Notes under the pieces: model-generated | Seen by the model: the letters and a program-made list of their open reading frames with translations, nothing else | Databases searched by the model: none | Told to the model about the DNA's origin: nothing | Part shown: positions 1-7,004 of the stretch, piece by piece | Layout of the letters: each line of letters opens with the position of its first letter | Numbering within the stretch: position 1 is the stretch's first letter | Assembly: GCA_013151705.1 (NCBI GenBank) | Contig: JAADHT010000024.1 | Span: forward strand, 1-8,058 | Source of the DNA: Kiritimatiellota bacterium | GTDB lineage: Bacteria > Verrucomicrobiota > Lentisphaeria > Victivallales > JAADHT01 | Direction: 5' to 3' | Length of the DNA: 8,058 nt | Position numbers and translations under genes: made by a program

Positions 1-74
1 CCACACGGCGCGTTTGAATGCCCCCCGGCTACGGCACGCTGGCTTCGCGCAAAAACCGGGCGAATGTGTTGCGG

Positions 75-101
75 AAAAGGGCGGGCGAGGACGCTCCGCC
101 C
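75..101 (-). terminator. Rho-independent terminator of queA
   Basis: Read on the minus strand, a G+C-rich stem is followed directly by TTTT. The outer arms are GGGCGG (complement of 96-101) and CCGCCC (complement of 79-84). They are perfectly complementary, and three more pairs form inside if one base is bulged, leaving a loop of about 4 bases. The T run is the complement of 75-78. The structure begins 6 bases after the queA stop codon, the usual place for an intrinsic terminator. The T run is short, so termination may be incomplete. Confidence 0.7.
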
Positions 102-107
102 GACTAC

Positions 108-1220
108 TCACCATTTCAAGAGCATGCAGTCGCCGTAGCTGAAAAAACGGAACCCCGCGTTTTTGGCTTCCTCGTAAGCGGAGAGGACATCGTCAAGTTC
201 CGCGAAAGTCGCGACAAGCATGAGCAGAGTGCTTTTCGGGAGGTGGAAATTGGTCAACAGCATGTCAACGGCTTTGGGTTTGAGAGGCGACCGCAGAAAG
301 ATATCCGTCGTACCGCTCTTCGCCTCGACAAATCCATTCTCGCCAGCGCACGTCTCCAAGACGCGGACGCTCGTCGTTCCAACCGCGAAAATCCTTCCGC
401 CGCCTCTTCGTGTAAGATTTATTATTCCAGCGTTTTCAGAAGTCAAGGTGAAACGTTCGGAATGCATCTCGTGCTCGTCGGGATTCTCCACCGACACCGG
501 CCGAAATGTGCCGGGCCCGACATGCAGCGTGACCTCCGCTTTCCGGACTCCCTTCTCCGCGAGTTCCGCGAGCATGGTGTCGGTGAAATGGAGTCCGGCG
601 GTCGGAGCGGCGACAGCGCCCGGCTCTTTGGCGAAAACGGTCTGGTAGCGAGTGGAATCCGAATCGACATCGGAACGTTTGATATAAGGAGGCAACGGAG
701 TGTGTCCGAACCGGGTTTCTATTTCATTTGAAAAGATCGGATCGAAAGAGACATCGAAAGTGCCGTCACCGTTGACGCTCTCGACGACGACGCGGACTTC
801 GCGTCCAACCCCTTGGAAACCGGAGTCCGGATTCCGCTCAACCGAAGATGAAGATACAAGCGACTCCGCCTCGTCGTTGGAAATCAACTCAACCACGGTT
901 CCCGACCGCACTCGTTTGCCGGGTTTGATGAAAGCCTTCCATCGAACCGCGGACGCGTCAACGGGCATAGTGAGGAAAATTTCAATTTTAGCGCCTGTTT
1001 CCGACTTGCGGCCGAAAAATCTGGCTCGGACGACCTTGGTGTTGTTTAGAACGACGCAGTCGTCCGGGGACAAATAATCCGGCAGGTCGGAAAATCCGCG
1101 AATCTCGCGGGCTCCCGTTCGCCGGTCGAGCACCATCATGCGCGATTCACCGCGGTTCTTCGGGGGAAATTGCGCGATAAGCTCCTCTGGCAAGTCGTAA
1201 TTAAAATCAGAAGTCAACAC
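108..1220 (-). CDS. queA: S-adenosylmethionine:tRNA ribosyltransferase-isomerase QueA
   Basis: QueA transfers and isomerises the ribosyl group of S-adenosylmethionine onto 7-aminomethyl-7-deazaguanine at position 34 of GUN-anticodon tRNAs. This gives epoxyqueuosine, the penultimate queuosine step, in the cytoplasm. The 370-residue product shows family blocks along its whole length: N-terminal SDFNYDLPEELIAQ (4-17), VVLNNTKVVRARFFG (56-70), APTAGLHFTDTML (205-217), HVGPGTFRPV (233-242), HEMHSERF (250-257), GTTSVRVLE (281-289), LLTNFHLPKSTLLMLVATFA (321-340) and C-terminal FRFFSYGDCMLL (357-368). The length is slightly above the roughly 350 residues usual for the family. The extra length may lie in a Ser-rich stretch near residues 118-140. 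The start is GTG at 1220-1218, chosen because the family begins a few residues before SDF and because AAAGGA (1229-1234) lies 8 bases upstream. The gene follows gyrA on the same strand after 282 bases. Confidence 0.96.
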   Translation of the reverse strand: MLTSDFNYDLPEELIAQFPPKNRGESRMMVLDRRTGAREIRGFSDLPDYLSPDDCVVLNNTKVVRARFFGRKSETGAKIEIFLTMPVDASAVRWKAFIKPGKRVRSGTVVELISNDEAESLVSSSSVERNPDSGFQGVGREVRVVVESVNGDGTFDVSFDPIFSNEIETRFGHTPLPPYIKRSDVDSDSTRYQTVFAKEPGAVAAPTAGLHFTDTMLAELAEKGVRKAEVTLHVGPGTFRPVSVENPDEHEMHSERFTLTSENAGIINLTRRGGGRIFAVGTTSVRVLETCAGENGFVEAKSGTTDIFLRSPLKPKAVDMLLTNFHLPKSTLLMLVATFAELDDVLSAYEEAKNAGFRFFSYGDCMLLKW

Positions 1221-1266
1221 GTGGTGTTTCCTTTAGGAGAGAAAAAACGAATAACAAAGACACCAC
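1221..1266 (-). promoter_or_regulatory. Inverted repeat enclosing the queA ribosome binding site
   Basis: A perfect 7-bp inverted repeat (1221-1227 with 1260-1266, GTGGTGT/ACACCAC) ends exactly at the queA GTG start codon. In the transcript the 32-base loop contains the ribosome binding site AAAGGA (1229-1234), next to the 3' arm. Folding could affect access to the start codon, since the downstream arm is the spacer between binding site and GTG. The repeat and its position are seen directly; a role in translation control is inference. It does not match the preQ1 riboswitch consensus that I know. Confidence 0.35.
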
Positions 1267-1302
1267 TCCAAAAATTTCTCGAACTTCCCCGCGGATACTT
1301 CA

Positions 1303-1348
1303 ACTCGAAACCTTCTCGAGTAGGGTTTAGACCTGTTCGAAAAGGTCT
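1303..1348. repeat. Two adjacent short hairpins in the gyrA-queA spacer
   Basis: Two perfect 6-bp inverted repeats lie 7 bases apart: ACTCGA/TCGAGT (1303-1308 with 1316-1321, loop 7) and AGACCT/AGGTCT (1329-1334 with 1343-1348, loop 8). AAACC (1308-1312) can also pair with GGTTT (1324-1328), which would exclude the first hairpin, so two folds compete. Neither hairpin is followed by a T run on either strand, so they are not standard intrinsic terminators. They sit between the MITE-like element and the queA leader and may belong to the same structured unit. Confidence 0.4.
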
Positions 1349-1359
1349 CGCAGCCATGC

Positions 1360-1492
1360 GAGCCAGTTGCAAAAGTCTGAGCGAACCGCGTTGCGAGCGC
1401 ATGAGGCGCGGACCTCGCGCACCGCTTTGAAAAATCCACCTACCGCTCATAATGGGATGCCGCACGGTCGTTCAGACTTTTGCAACTGGCTC
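1360..1492. mobile_element. MITE-like element with perfect terminal inverted repeats
   Basis: The 21 bases at 1360-1380 (GAGCCAGTTGC...AGTCTGA) are the exact reverse complement of 1472-1492. They enclose 91 bases with no credible gene. The hexamer CATGCG occurs at 1355-1360 and again at 1492-1497, touching both ends. If that hexamer is a target-site duplication, the element proper is 1361-1491 with 20-bp ends; with a 4-base ATGC duplication it is 1360-1492. The interior contains a smaller perfect stem GCGCG/CGCGC (1406-1410 with 1416-1420), and pairing of the arms continues inward imperfectly (1381-1388 with 1465-1471). This is the architecture of a non-autonomous miniature element or palindromic intergenic repeat. 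No transposase is present. GTTGCAAA within the ends recalls the termini of some insertion sequences, such as the IS6 family, but this is too short to assign a family. It begins 11 bases after the gyrA stop codon, so it would be transcribed with gyrA as a long hairpin. Confidence 0.6.
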
Positions 1493-1502
1493 ATGCGTCC
1501 AT

Positions 1503-4274
1503 TTATTTCGAGTTTGCGAGGCCGTCGTCTTCAGCCCGGGAATCGGACGCGTCCTTGTCGTCAACGACGACAGAGCCATCCGCGGTTTCCGCGGACAAAT
1601 CACCGGAAGGCGTTTCGGGCGACTCAACCTTGTCCACGCCATCCAAGCCCAGCGATAGTTGGGCATCTCCGGATTCCGCCACGGGAGTCTCAAGCGTCGA
1701 CGCCAATTTATCAACACCGTCCAAAGTGGCGGCCTCGCCCGACTCGCCCGCGTTTTCCGCCGATTCAGCGTCGCAATCGCCGTCCGCCTCGCCCAAATCG
1801 ACCTCCGCGACCTTCGCGGCGCCCGTGATGTAGTCGCCATCCTGTTTGAAGCGCATTATCCTGACGCCTTTGGACGCGCGGCCAACGGTGCGCACCTCGT
1901 CCGCCGGAATTCTGGTCATCTGACCTTTCACGGTAGTCAGGATGATCTCGTCGCCCTCGGCGACCTGAATAGCGCCAACGACCGACTCCCCTTCGGGAAG
2001 TTTTATATTGACGACACCTTTAGCCGCGCGATGGGTTTTTCTATACGTGCTCACATAGCTCCGTTTGCCCATTCCGCCATTAGAGATAACGAGTATCTCG
2101 GGACCGCCTTTCTCCTGGGCCTCGTCGTCGGACTCGAATTCCTCCAGTTTCGGCACTATCTCCATACTGACAATCGAATCGCCTTTGATTTTGAAACGCA
2201 TGGATGTCACGCCGCGGGCGGTCCGTCCCATCGGACGAATCTCGCTCTCGAGGAAACGGCACGCCATGCCGTTTTTAGTGGCGAGTATTATCTCGCTGTC
2301 GCCATCGCTGACGGCGGCGCCGATCAAATCGTCGTCCTCGTTTATACTCAAAGCTCGTATCCCGGCCTTTCTGAGGTTTTTGAAGGCGGAAAGGGCCGTT
2401 TTTTTGATGTATCCCATTCTGGACTCCATGACCAGGAAGAGATCATCGCGCTCCAAATCCTCGCGGGCTACAGTCAACATGGCCCTGACAAGTTCTCCGG
2501 ATTGGATTTTAATCATATTGACAATCGCCCTGCCTTTGCCGGTGCGCGCTCCCTCCGGAATCTCATAAACGTTCAACCAATGCATAAAGCCGCGATCGGT
2601 AATGAAGAAAATGACGTCATGACTGTCAGCGTTGAAAAGGTGTTCTACGTAATCCTCCTCTTTCATCTCCATGCCGATGACCCCTTTGCCGCCTCTATGC
2701 TGCGTTCTATAGGTGTCCGCCGGCACTCGTTTTATGTAGCCCGTGTTGGAGACGGTGATGACGCAGGAATGGCGGGGGATGAGATCGGCTATGTTTATGT
2801 CGCTCTCGTCGGTGGTAAGTTCCGTGCGGCGCTCGTCCCCGTATTTGTCGCGCACCTCGATCAACTCCTCCTTGACGACGTCTAGTCTCATTTCACGACT
2901 GGCCAAAAGCGATTCGAGGTATTCTATGCGCTTCATAACCTCGGCGTATTCCTGTTCCAACACCTCTATCGCCAAACCGGTCAACTGATGCAGTCTCATC
3001 TCCAGAATGGCGGAAGCCTGTTTGCCCGAAAGATTGAAACGTGAGATCAAGGACTCGGCGGCCAGTTCTTTCGTACGTGAACCGCGGATGATTTTAACTA
3101 TCTCATCAATATTTTTGACGGCTATCAGCAACCCCTCGAGTATATGCGCTCTGGCCTCGGCTTTGTTCAACTCGAACCGCGCGCGTCTGGTTATCACCTC
3201 GAGGCGATGGTCTATGTACGCTTGAAGCAGCTGCCGCAAGTTCATGATCCTCGGGCGATTGTGATCGACGACGAGCGTCGTGCAACCAAATGAGTTCTCT
3301 AGAGCCGTATGCGCGTAAAGCTGGTTCAAAACGACATTGGCCATGGCGTTCTTCTTGATATCGACCACGATTCGGATGCCCGCGCGCCGACTGGTCTCGT
3401 CCCTCAAGGCTGAAATACCTGTTATTTTCTTCTCGTTCACGAGATCGGCGATTTTCTTGACGAGATTCTCTTTGTTCACCGCGTACGGAATCTCGGTGAC
3501 GATTATCCGCTCCTTGCCGTTCGTTTCGGTGATTTCCGCTTTGGCTCGGAGTTTGAGTACTCCTTTTCCCGTCTCGTAGAGTCTTCTGATCTCGCTTATT
3601 CCGCAAAGAGTCGCCCCGGTAGGGAAGTCCGGCCCCGGCATATGGCGCATCAAATCCGTCACGGAGGCCGCCGGATCGTCCATCAAAGCGATAGTGGCAT
3701 TTATCACCTCCGCGAGGTTATGAGGTGGAATACTGGTCGCCATACCCACTCCGATACCAGTGGTTCCGTTGACGAGAAGGTTCGGGAATTTCGCCGGCAG
3801 CACAATCGGCTCCATCGTGGATTCATCGAATGTCGGCATCATATCAACGGTGGCTTTGGCGATGTCGGCCAAAAGCTCCTCGGCCAGACGCTCCATCCGG
3901 CATTCGGTATAGCGATAGGCGGCCGCGGGGTCGCCGTCGATGCTACCGAAGTTTCCCTGTCCGTCTATCAGCGTGGCGCGCATGGCGAAATCCTGGGCCA
4001 TCCTGACCAAAGTGTCGTATACCGATGAATCTCCGTGCGGATGGTAGTTACCGATGACTTCACCTACGACTTTGGCGCTTTTAGTGTATGAATGGCCTTT
4101 TGTAAGCCCCAGCTGATGCATGGCGTAGAGAATTCTTCGATTGCCTGGCTTCAAGCCGTCCCTCACATCCGGAATTGCGCGTCCGACGTTGACGCTCAAC
4201 GAGTACTGCAGATACGCCGTGTGCATTATGTCTTCAATGGTAACGGGAATGTCGTTCATCTGGATATCACTCAT
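1503..4274 (-). CDS. gyrA: DNA gyrase subunit A
   Basis: GyrA is the DNA-cleaving and DNA-wrapping subunit of gyrase; with GyrB it introduces negative supercoils using ATP. The 923-residue product has the breakage-reunion domain first (about 10-500). The active-site tyrosine is Tyr122 in RYTE (121-124), the same number as in E. coli. The quinolone-resistance region reads YHPHGDSSVYD (77-87), with Ser83 and Asp87 as in susceptible enzymes. The beta-pinwheel C-terminal domain follows (about 500-825). It carries the GyrA box as QHRGGKG (525-531), with His in the second place where Arg or Lys is usual. That box argues for GyrA over ParC. A tail of about 100 acidic residues (824-923) makes the protein longer than the usual 800-875. 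The ATG at 4274 is preceded by a weak GGTGA. A second ATG five codons in (MNDIPVTIEDI) is possible. The gene diverges from feoA. Confidence 0.96.
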   Translation of the reverse strand: MSDIQMNDIPVTIEDIMHTAYLQYSLSVNVGRAIPDVRDGLKPGNRRILYAMHQLGLTKGHSYTKSAKVVGEVIGNYHPHGDSSVYDTLVRMAQDFAMRATLIDGQGNFGSIDGDPAAAYRYTECRMERLAEELLADIAKATVDMMPTFDESTMEPIVLPAKFPNLLVNGTTGIGVGMATSIPPHNLAEVINATIALMDDPAASVTDLMRHMPGPDFPTGATLCGISEIRRLYETGKGVLKLRAKAEITETNGKERIIVTEIPYAVNKENLVKKIADLVNEKKITGISALRDETSRRAGIRIVVDIKKNAMANVVLNQLYAHTALENSFGCTTLVVDHNRPRIMNLRQLLQAYIDHRLEVITRRARFELNKAEARAHILEGLLIAVKNIDEIVKIIRGSRTKELAAESLISRFNLSGKQASAILEMRLHQLTGLAIEVLEQEYAEVMKRIEYLESLLASREMRLDVVKEELIEVRDKYGDERRTELTTDESDINIADLIPRHSCVITVSNTGYIKRVPADTYRTQHRGGKGVIGMEMKEEDYVEHLFNADSHDVIFFITDRGFMHWLNVYEIPEGARTGKGRAIVNMIKIQSGELVRAMLTVAREDLERDDLFLVMESRMGYIKKTALSAFKNLRKAGIRALSINEDDDLIGAAVSDGDSEIILATKNGMACRFLESEIRPMGRTARGVTSMRFKIKGDSIVSMEIVPKLEEFESDDEAQEKGGPEILVISNGGMGKRSYVSTYRKTHRAAKGVVNIKLPEGESVVGAIQVAEGDEIILTTVKGQMTRIPADEVRTVGRASKGVRIMRFKQDGDYITGAAKVAEVDLGEADGDCDAESAENAGESGEAATLDGVDKLASTLETPVAESGDAQLSLGLDGVDKVESPETPSGDLSAETADGSVVVDDKDASDSRAEDDGLANSK

Positions 4275-4634
4275 TTTTCACCAATATTTTATGTTTCTAA
4301 AAAAGGGTCGAAGGCGCTTCGCGGCCGCGTTGAAAACCGACCTGACCCGACGGGAGTAACCGGACGCGCTTCAAGCGGTACGACAGAGTACACCATTTTC
4401 ATCTTTTAGCAAGCGGAGAAAGAAGAGTTTTGGCGATAAAAACGCGGTCCGAGCGAATTAAAAAGAAATCATGCGCCGCCATGCGCGGAGACTTCTTCCC
4501 GATCATACTCCAAATTTATCGTGATTCGCCATTTCAGCATTGGTAAAATCCGGTTTCGGGGATATTTTTCGCTGACTTCGGAGCCGCTCTTCGAATGCGG
4601 AGTCGGCGGCGCGTACAGAGCTTTTAGGAAAACA
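4275..4634. other. Divergent intergenic region between gyrA and feoA
   Basis: This 360-base region must hold promoters for gyrA (leftward) and feoA (rightward). I find no gene, tRNA or convincing Fur or DtxR operator in it. Visible structure includes a perfect 10-bp palindrome CGCGGCCGCG (4320-4329), an 11-base palindrome CGCTTCAAGCG (4367-4377), and a closely spaced repeat of CATGCGC near 4471-4487. The gyrA-proximal end is A+T rich. TAAAAT on the minus strand (4286-4291) resembles a -10 box, but it lies only 11 bases from the gyrA start codon, so I do not call it a promoter. Confidence 0.6.
4540..4568 (+). promoter_or_regulatory. Candidate promoter of feoA-feoB
   Basis: TTGGTA (4540-4545) and TATTTT (4563-4568) are separated by exactly 17 bases and each resembles a sigma-70 type hexamer (consensus TTGACA and TATAAT). 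Transcription would start about 60 bases before feoA. The match is partial and rests on inspection only. No iron-responsive operator is recognisable over it. Confidence 0.35.
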
Positions 4635-4865
4635 ATGAGCATTTACGATCTTCAGAAAAACGACACCGGCGTGATAACAGCCCTGCGCGGGGGACGCGAA
4701 TTCAAAATGCGACTTTCATCGCTAGGAGTTGTCAAAGGAGCCGAATTCAGGCTCAAAGCGGTTACCATCCAACGCAACACCCTCGAGATAGAGATCAACA
4801 ACTCGTTGATAGCTTTGCGTCGAGGCGAGGCGATGAAAATAGAGGTGGAGAAGTGTCCCGGATAA
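4635..4865 (+). CDS. feoA: Ferrous iron transport protein A (FeoA)
   Basis: FeoA is a small cytoplasmic SH3-like protein that works with the membrane transporter FeoB in ferrous iron uptake. The 76-residue product has the family pattern: MRLSSLGVVKGAEFRL (25-40, the conserved RL..LG...G motif) and LIALRRGEAMKIEVE (58-72, the closing strands). Its size is typical of stand-alone FeoA. The frame is open further upstream to an ATG at 4521, but those residues do not resemble FeoA. The chosen ATG at 4635 has AGGA at 4626-4629 and leaves the usual short N-terminus before the first strand. The 3' end overlaps feoB by 13 bases, and the feoB ribosome binding site lies inside feoA, so the two are probably co-transcribed and translationally coupled. 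Confidence 0.92.
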   Translation: MSIYDLQKNDTGVITALRGGREFKMRLSSLGVVKGAEFRLKAVTIQRNTLEIEINNSLIALRRGEAMKIEVEKCPG

Positions 4866-6889
4866 CCATAGCGCTTGTAGGCCAGCCCAACGTCGGCAAA
4901 AGCATGTTGGCGAACGCGATGGGGGACACCCATCTGCGGGTCGGCAACTTCGGTGGCGTGACCGTCGAGAAGATCGAGGTGACTTTCAAACATGGCGATT
5001 ATGAATTCGTGATGGTCGATCTTCCAGGCAGCTACTCTCTTAACGATTTCACCCAAGAGGAATCCATCACCAGGAAATTTTTGACCGACGAGGAATACGA
5101 CCTCGTCTTGAATGTGACGGACGCGACCAACCTCGAACGCAATCTATACCTCACGACGGAGCTTCTCGGTCTGAATAAAAAGCTCGTGATAGCGCTCAAT
5201 ATGATGGACGAGGCCGATTCCGAGGGAATAGAGATAGACTCGAATCAACTGGAGACGATCCTTGGAGCCCCGATCGTCGAAGTGAGCGCCGCGAAGAAAA
5301 CGGGTATCGACGATTTACTTAAAACACTGATTGAAACCCACGAAAAAGCCCCGCGGCCGCCAAAACTGCGCTTCTCTCCTTTCATCGAACGCGAAATCAA
5401 CGGAATAGTGGAATTTCTCAAGGAGAGAAGGTTCAAACGTCCCGAAGGACTCCACGCATTGGCGAAAAAACTCCTGCAGGCCGATGAGGAGGCCTACAAA
5501 ACACTGCACGACAAACCCATTTTCGCGGAGCTTCAACCGCTTCTCACCAGAGCGCTCGACAACATACGCACGCAGGCCGGCACAAAAGATATGGAAGAGA
5601 CTTTCTCGGACGAGCGAGTCGCGTTCGCGAAAGGCGCGGTGACCGAAACGGTGCGGACACCCCCTTCGACCCGCGAAACCCTCACCCATAAAATCGATGT
5701 GATACTCATTCATCCGCTGTTCGGTCTTCCGATATTTCTTCTTTTGATGCTTACCCTTTTCCAGTTGACATTCTCTTTAGGGGCGGTTCCGCAGGAATGG
5801 ATCGGCGATCTCTTCGCGCTTCTCGCGAAAGGTGTCAGAAATCTTCTCGGCGACAACAATTTCTCAAGAGTAATAGCCGATGGAGCCCTCTCCGGGGTCG
5901 GAGCCGTCGTCATGTTCCTACCCAACATACTCATACTCTTTTTCGGGATAGCCCTGTTGGAGACGACAGGATATATGAGCCGGGTAGCGTTTCTGCTCGA
6001 CGGATTCTTCCACAAATTCGGACTGCATGGAAAAAGTTTCATTCCGCTGGTGACGGGATTCGGCTGCACCGTCCCGGCGTACATGGCCGCGAGAACGTTG
6101 AAAAACGAAAAGGACAGGATATTGACGCTTTTCGTCCTGGGATTCGTGAGTTGCAGCGCCAGACTGCCAATCTACGTCCTCTTCATCGGAGCCTTTTTCC
6201 CGTATGGCAACGCCGGGCTGATTTTATTCGTCATATACCTCGCAGGCGCGTTTTTCGCGCTTTTCGCGGCCAAAATACTGAAAATGACGGCGTTCAAAGG
6301 ATCAAACGAACCGTTCGTGATGGAAATGCCGAAATACAGACTACCGACGTTCAAACTGCTTTGGCGGACGGTTTACGCGCAATCACTAAGTTACCTGAAA
6401 AAAGCCGGAACATTCATTCTGGCGGCGTCGATCATAATCTGGTTCGCCAGCAATTATCCGAAAACGGACACGAAAGACTCGTCCATCGCCATTGAGAACA
6501 GTTATCTCGGACAATTCGGAAAACTCACCCAGCCGTTTTTCGCGCCACTAGGTTTCGACTGGAAAATGAGTGTCGCTCTCGAGGCCGGGCTCGCGGCGAA
6601 AGAGGTTGTGGTATCCACCATGGCAGTGTTGCACGGGGTAGCCAACAATGTGGCTAAAAACGATGACAACGAACGTCTGCTTCAGACACTTCGGAATCAA
6701 ATCCCCCTGCCAACCGCCGTTGCTTTCATTGTTTTCGTGATGCTCTATCTGCCTTGTTTCGCGGCGTCGTCGGTGTTCGCGCGGGAGGCCGGTGGCTGGA
6801 AATATCTGGGCTGTCTCTTCGTGTTCACAACAGCCGTGGCGTGGCTGGCCGCCTTCGCCGCGAAACTCGCGACGGCGGCTTTGGTTTGA
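4853..6889 (+). CDS. feoB: Ferrous iron transporter FeoB
   Basis: FeoB is the inner-membrane Fe(II) importer with a cytoplasmic GTPase domain. In the 678-residue product the G motifs are in order: G1 GQPNVGKS (10-17), G2 GNFGGVTVEK (31-40, with Thr37), G3 DLPG (56-59), G4 NMMD (116-119) and G5 SAAKKTG (145-151). A helical linker (about 165-270) precedes eight or so hydrophobic segments from residue 282 onward. The gate segments contain PLVTGFGCTVPAYMAARTL (398-416), FVSCSARLPIY (431-441) and LYLPCFAAS (631-639). The three conserved pore cysteines are therefore present at 405, 434 and 635. G2 has FG where the usual sequence is WP. The protein is shorter than E. coli FeoB (773 residues) but has all domains. 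The start is GTG at 4853, with GAGGTGGAG just upstream and inside feoA. No feoC follows. Confidence 0.96.
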   Translation: MSRITIALVGQPNVGKSMLANAMGDTHLRVGNFGGVTVEKIEVTFKHGDYEFVMVDLPGSYSLNDFTQEESITRKFLTDEEYDLVLNVTDATNLERNLYLTTELLGLNKKLVIALNMMDEADSEGIEIDSNQLETILGAPIVEVSAAKKTGIDDLLKTLIETHEKAPRPPKLRFSPFIEREINGIVEFLKERRFKRPEGLHALAKKLLQADEEAYKTLHDKPIFAELQPLLTRALDNIRTQAGTKDMEETFSDERVAFAKGAVTETVRTPPSTRETLTHKIDVILIHPLFGLPIFLLLMLTLFQLTFSLGAVPQEWIGDLFALLAKGVRNLLGDNNFSRVIADGALSGVGAVVMFLPNILILFFGIALLETTGYMSRVAFLLDGFFHKFGLHGKSFIPLVTGFGCTVPAYMAARTLKNEKDRILTLFVLGFVSCSARLPIYVLFIGAFFPYGNAGLILFVIYLAGAFFALFAAKILKMTAFKGSNEPFVMEMPKYRLPTFKLLWRTVYAQSLSYLKKAGTFILAASIIIWFASNYPKTDTKDSSIAIENSYLGQFGKLTQPFFAPLGFDWKMSVALEAGLAAKEVVVSTMAVLHGVANNVAKNDDNERLLQTLRNQIPLPTAVAFIVFVMLYLPCFAASSVFAREAGGWKYLGCLFVFTTAVAWLAAFAAKLATAALV

Positions 6890-7004
6890 ATAATTCGGAA
6901 CGCGTCGCCACCGCGAACCGCGGGATCGAGCATAATCACATCGAGCATAATCACGCGGGAAGTGTCGAGTTGCGGGAATGCGGGAAACATAGGGAATATA
7001 GGAA
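6890..7004 (+). repeat. Repeat-rich spacer between feoB and the carrier protein gene
   Basis: A perfect head-to-tail duplication of a 15-base unit (ATCGAGCATAATCAC) occupies 6925-6954. GCGGGA flanks it on both sides, at 6920-6925 and 6955-6960. It is followed by a run of short purine-rich repeats: TGCGGGAA at 6971-6978 and 6979-6986, GGGAA again at 6992-6996, AGGAA at 7000-7004, and TGCGGGAA once more across the next start codon (7006-7013). A short hairpin CCGCG/CGCGG (6911-6915 with 6919-6923) lies just after feoB but has no T run, so it is not a convincing terminator. Transcription may therefore continue from feoB. Confidence 0.8.

Noticed and set aside
18..731. 237-residue open frame on the plus strand over the end of queA
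   Set aside because: It is antisense to queA and crosses its terminator; composition and lack of any family motif mark it as a shadow.
1221..1270. preQ1 riboswitch before queA
   Set aside because: The short hairpin lacks the conserved loop and A-rich tail of the class I aptamer as I know it, and the loop is much larger.
1214..1465. Minus-strand open frames of 68 and 83 residues in the gyrA-queA spacer
   Set aside because: They run through the inverted repeats and hairpins, lack good ribosome binding sites and show no family features. The structure is better explained as a non-coding element.
1659..2885. 408-residue open frame on the plus strand
   Set aside because: It lies wholly antisense to gyrA, which is certain from motifs throughout. 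Its translation has no recognisable domain and looks like a shadow frame.
4521..4634. Upstream ATG giving FeoA a 38-residue extension
   Set aside because: The added residues do not resemble FeoA and overlap the candidate promoter, and the ATG at 4635 has its own ribosome binding site.
4275..4634. Fur or DtxR operator upstream of feoA
   Set aside because: No stretch resembles the known Fur 19-mer or DtxR-type palindrome closely enough by eye. A matrix scan would be needed to claim one.
6925..6954. Tandem 15-mers as a CRISPR array
   Set aside because: The two units are adjacent with no spacer, too short, and no cas genes are nearby.
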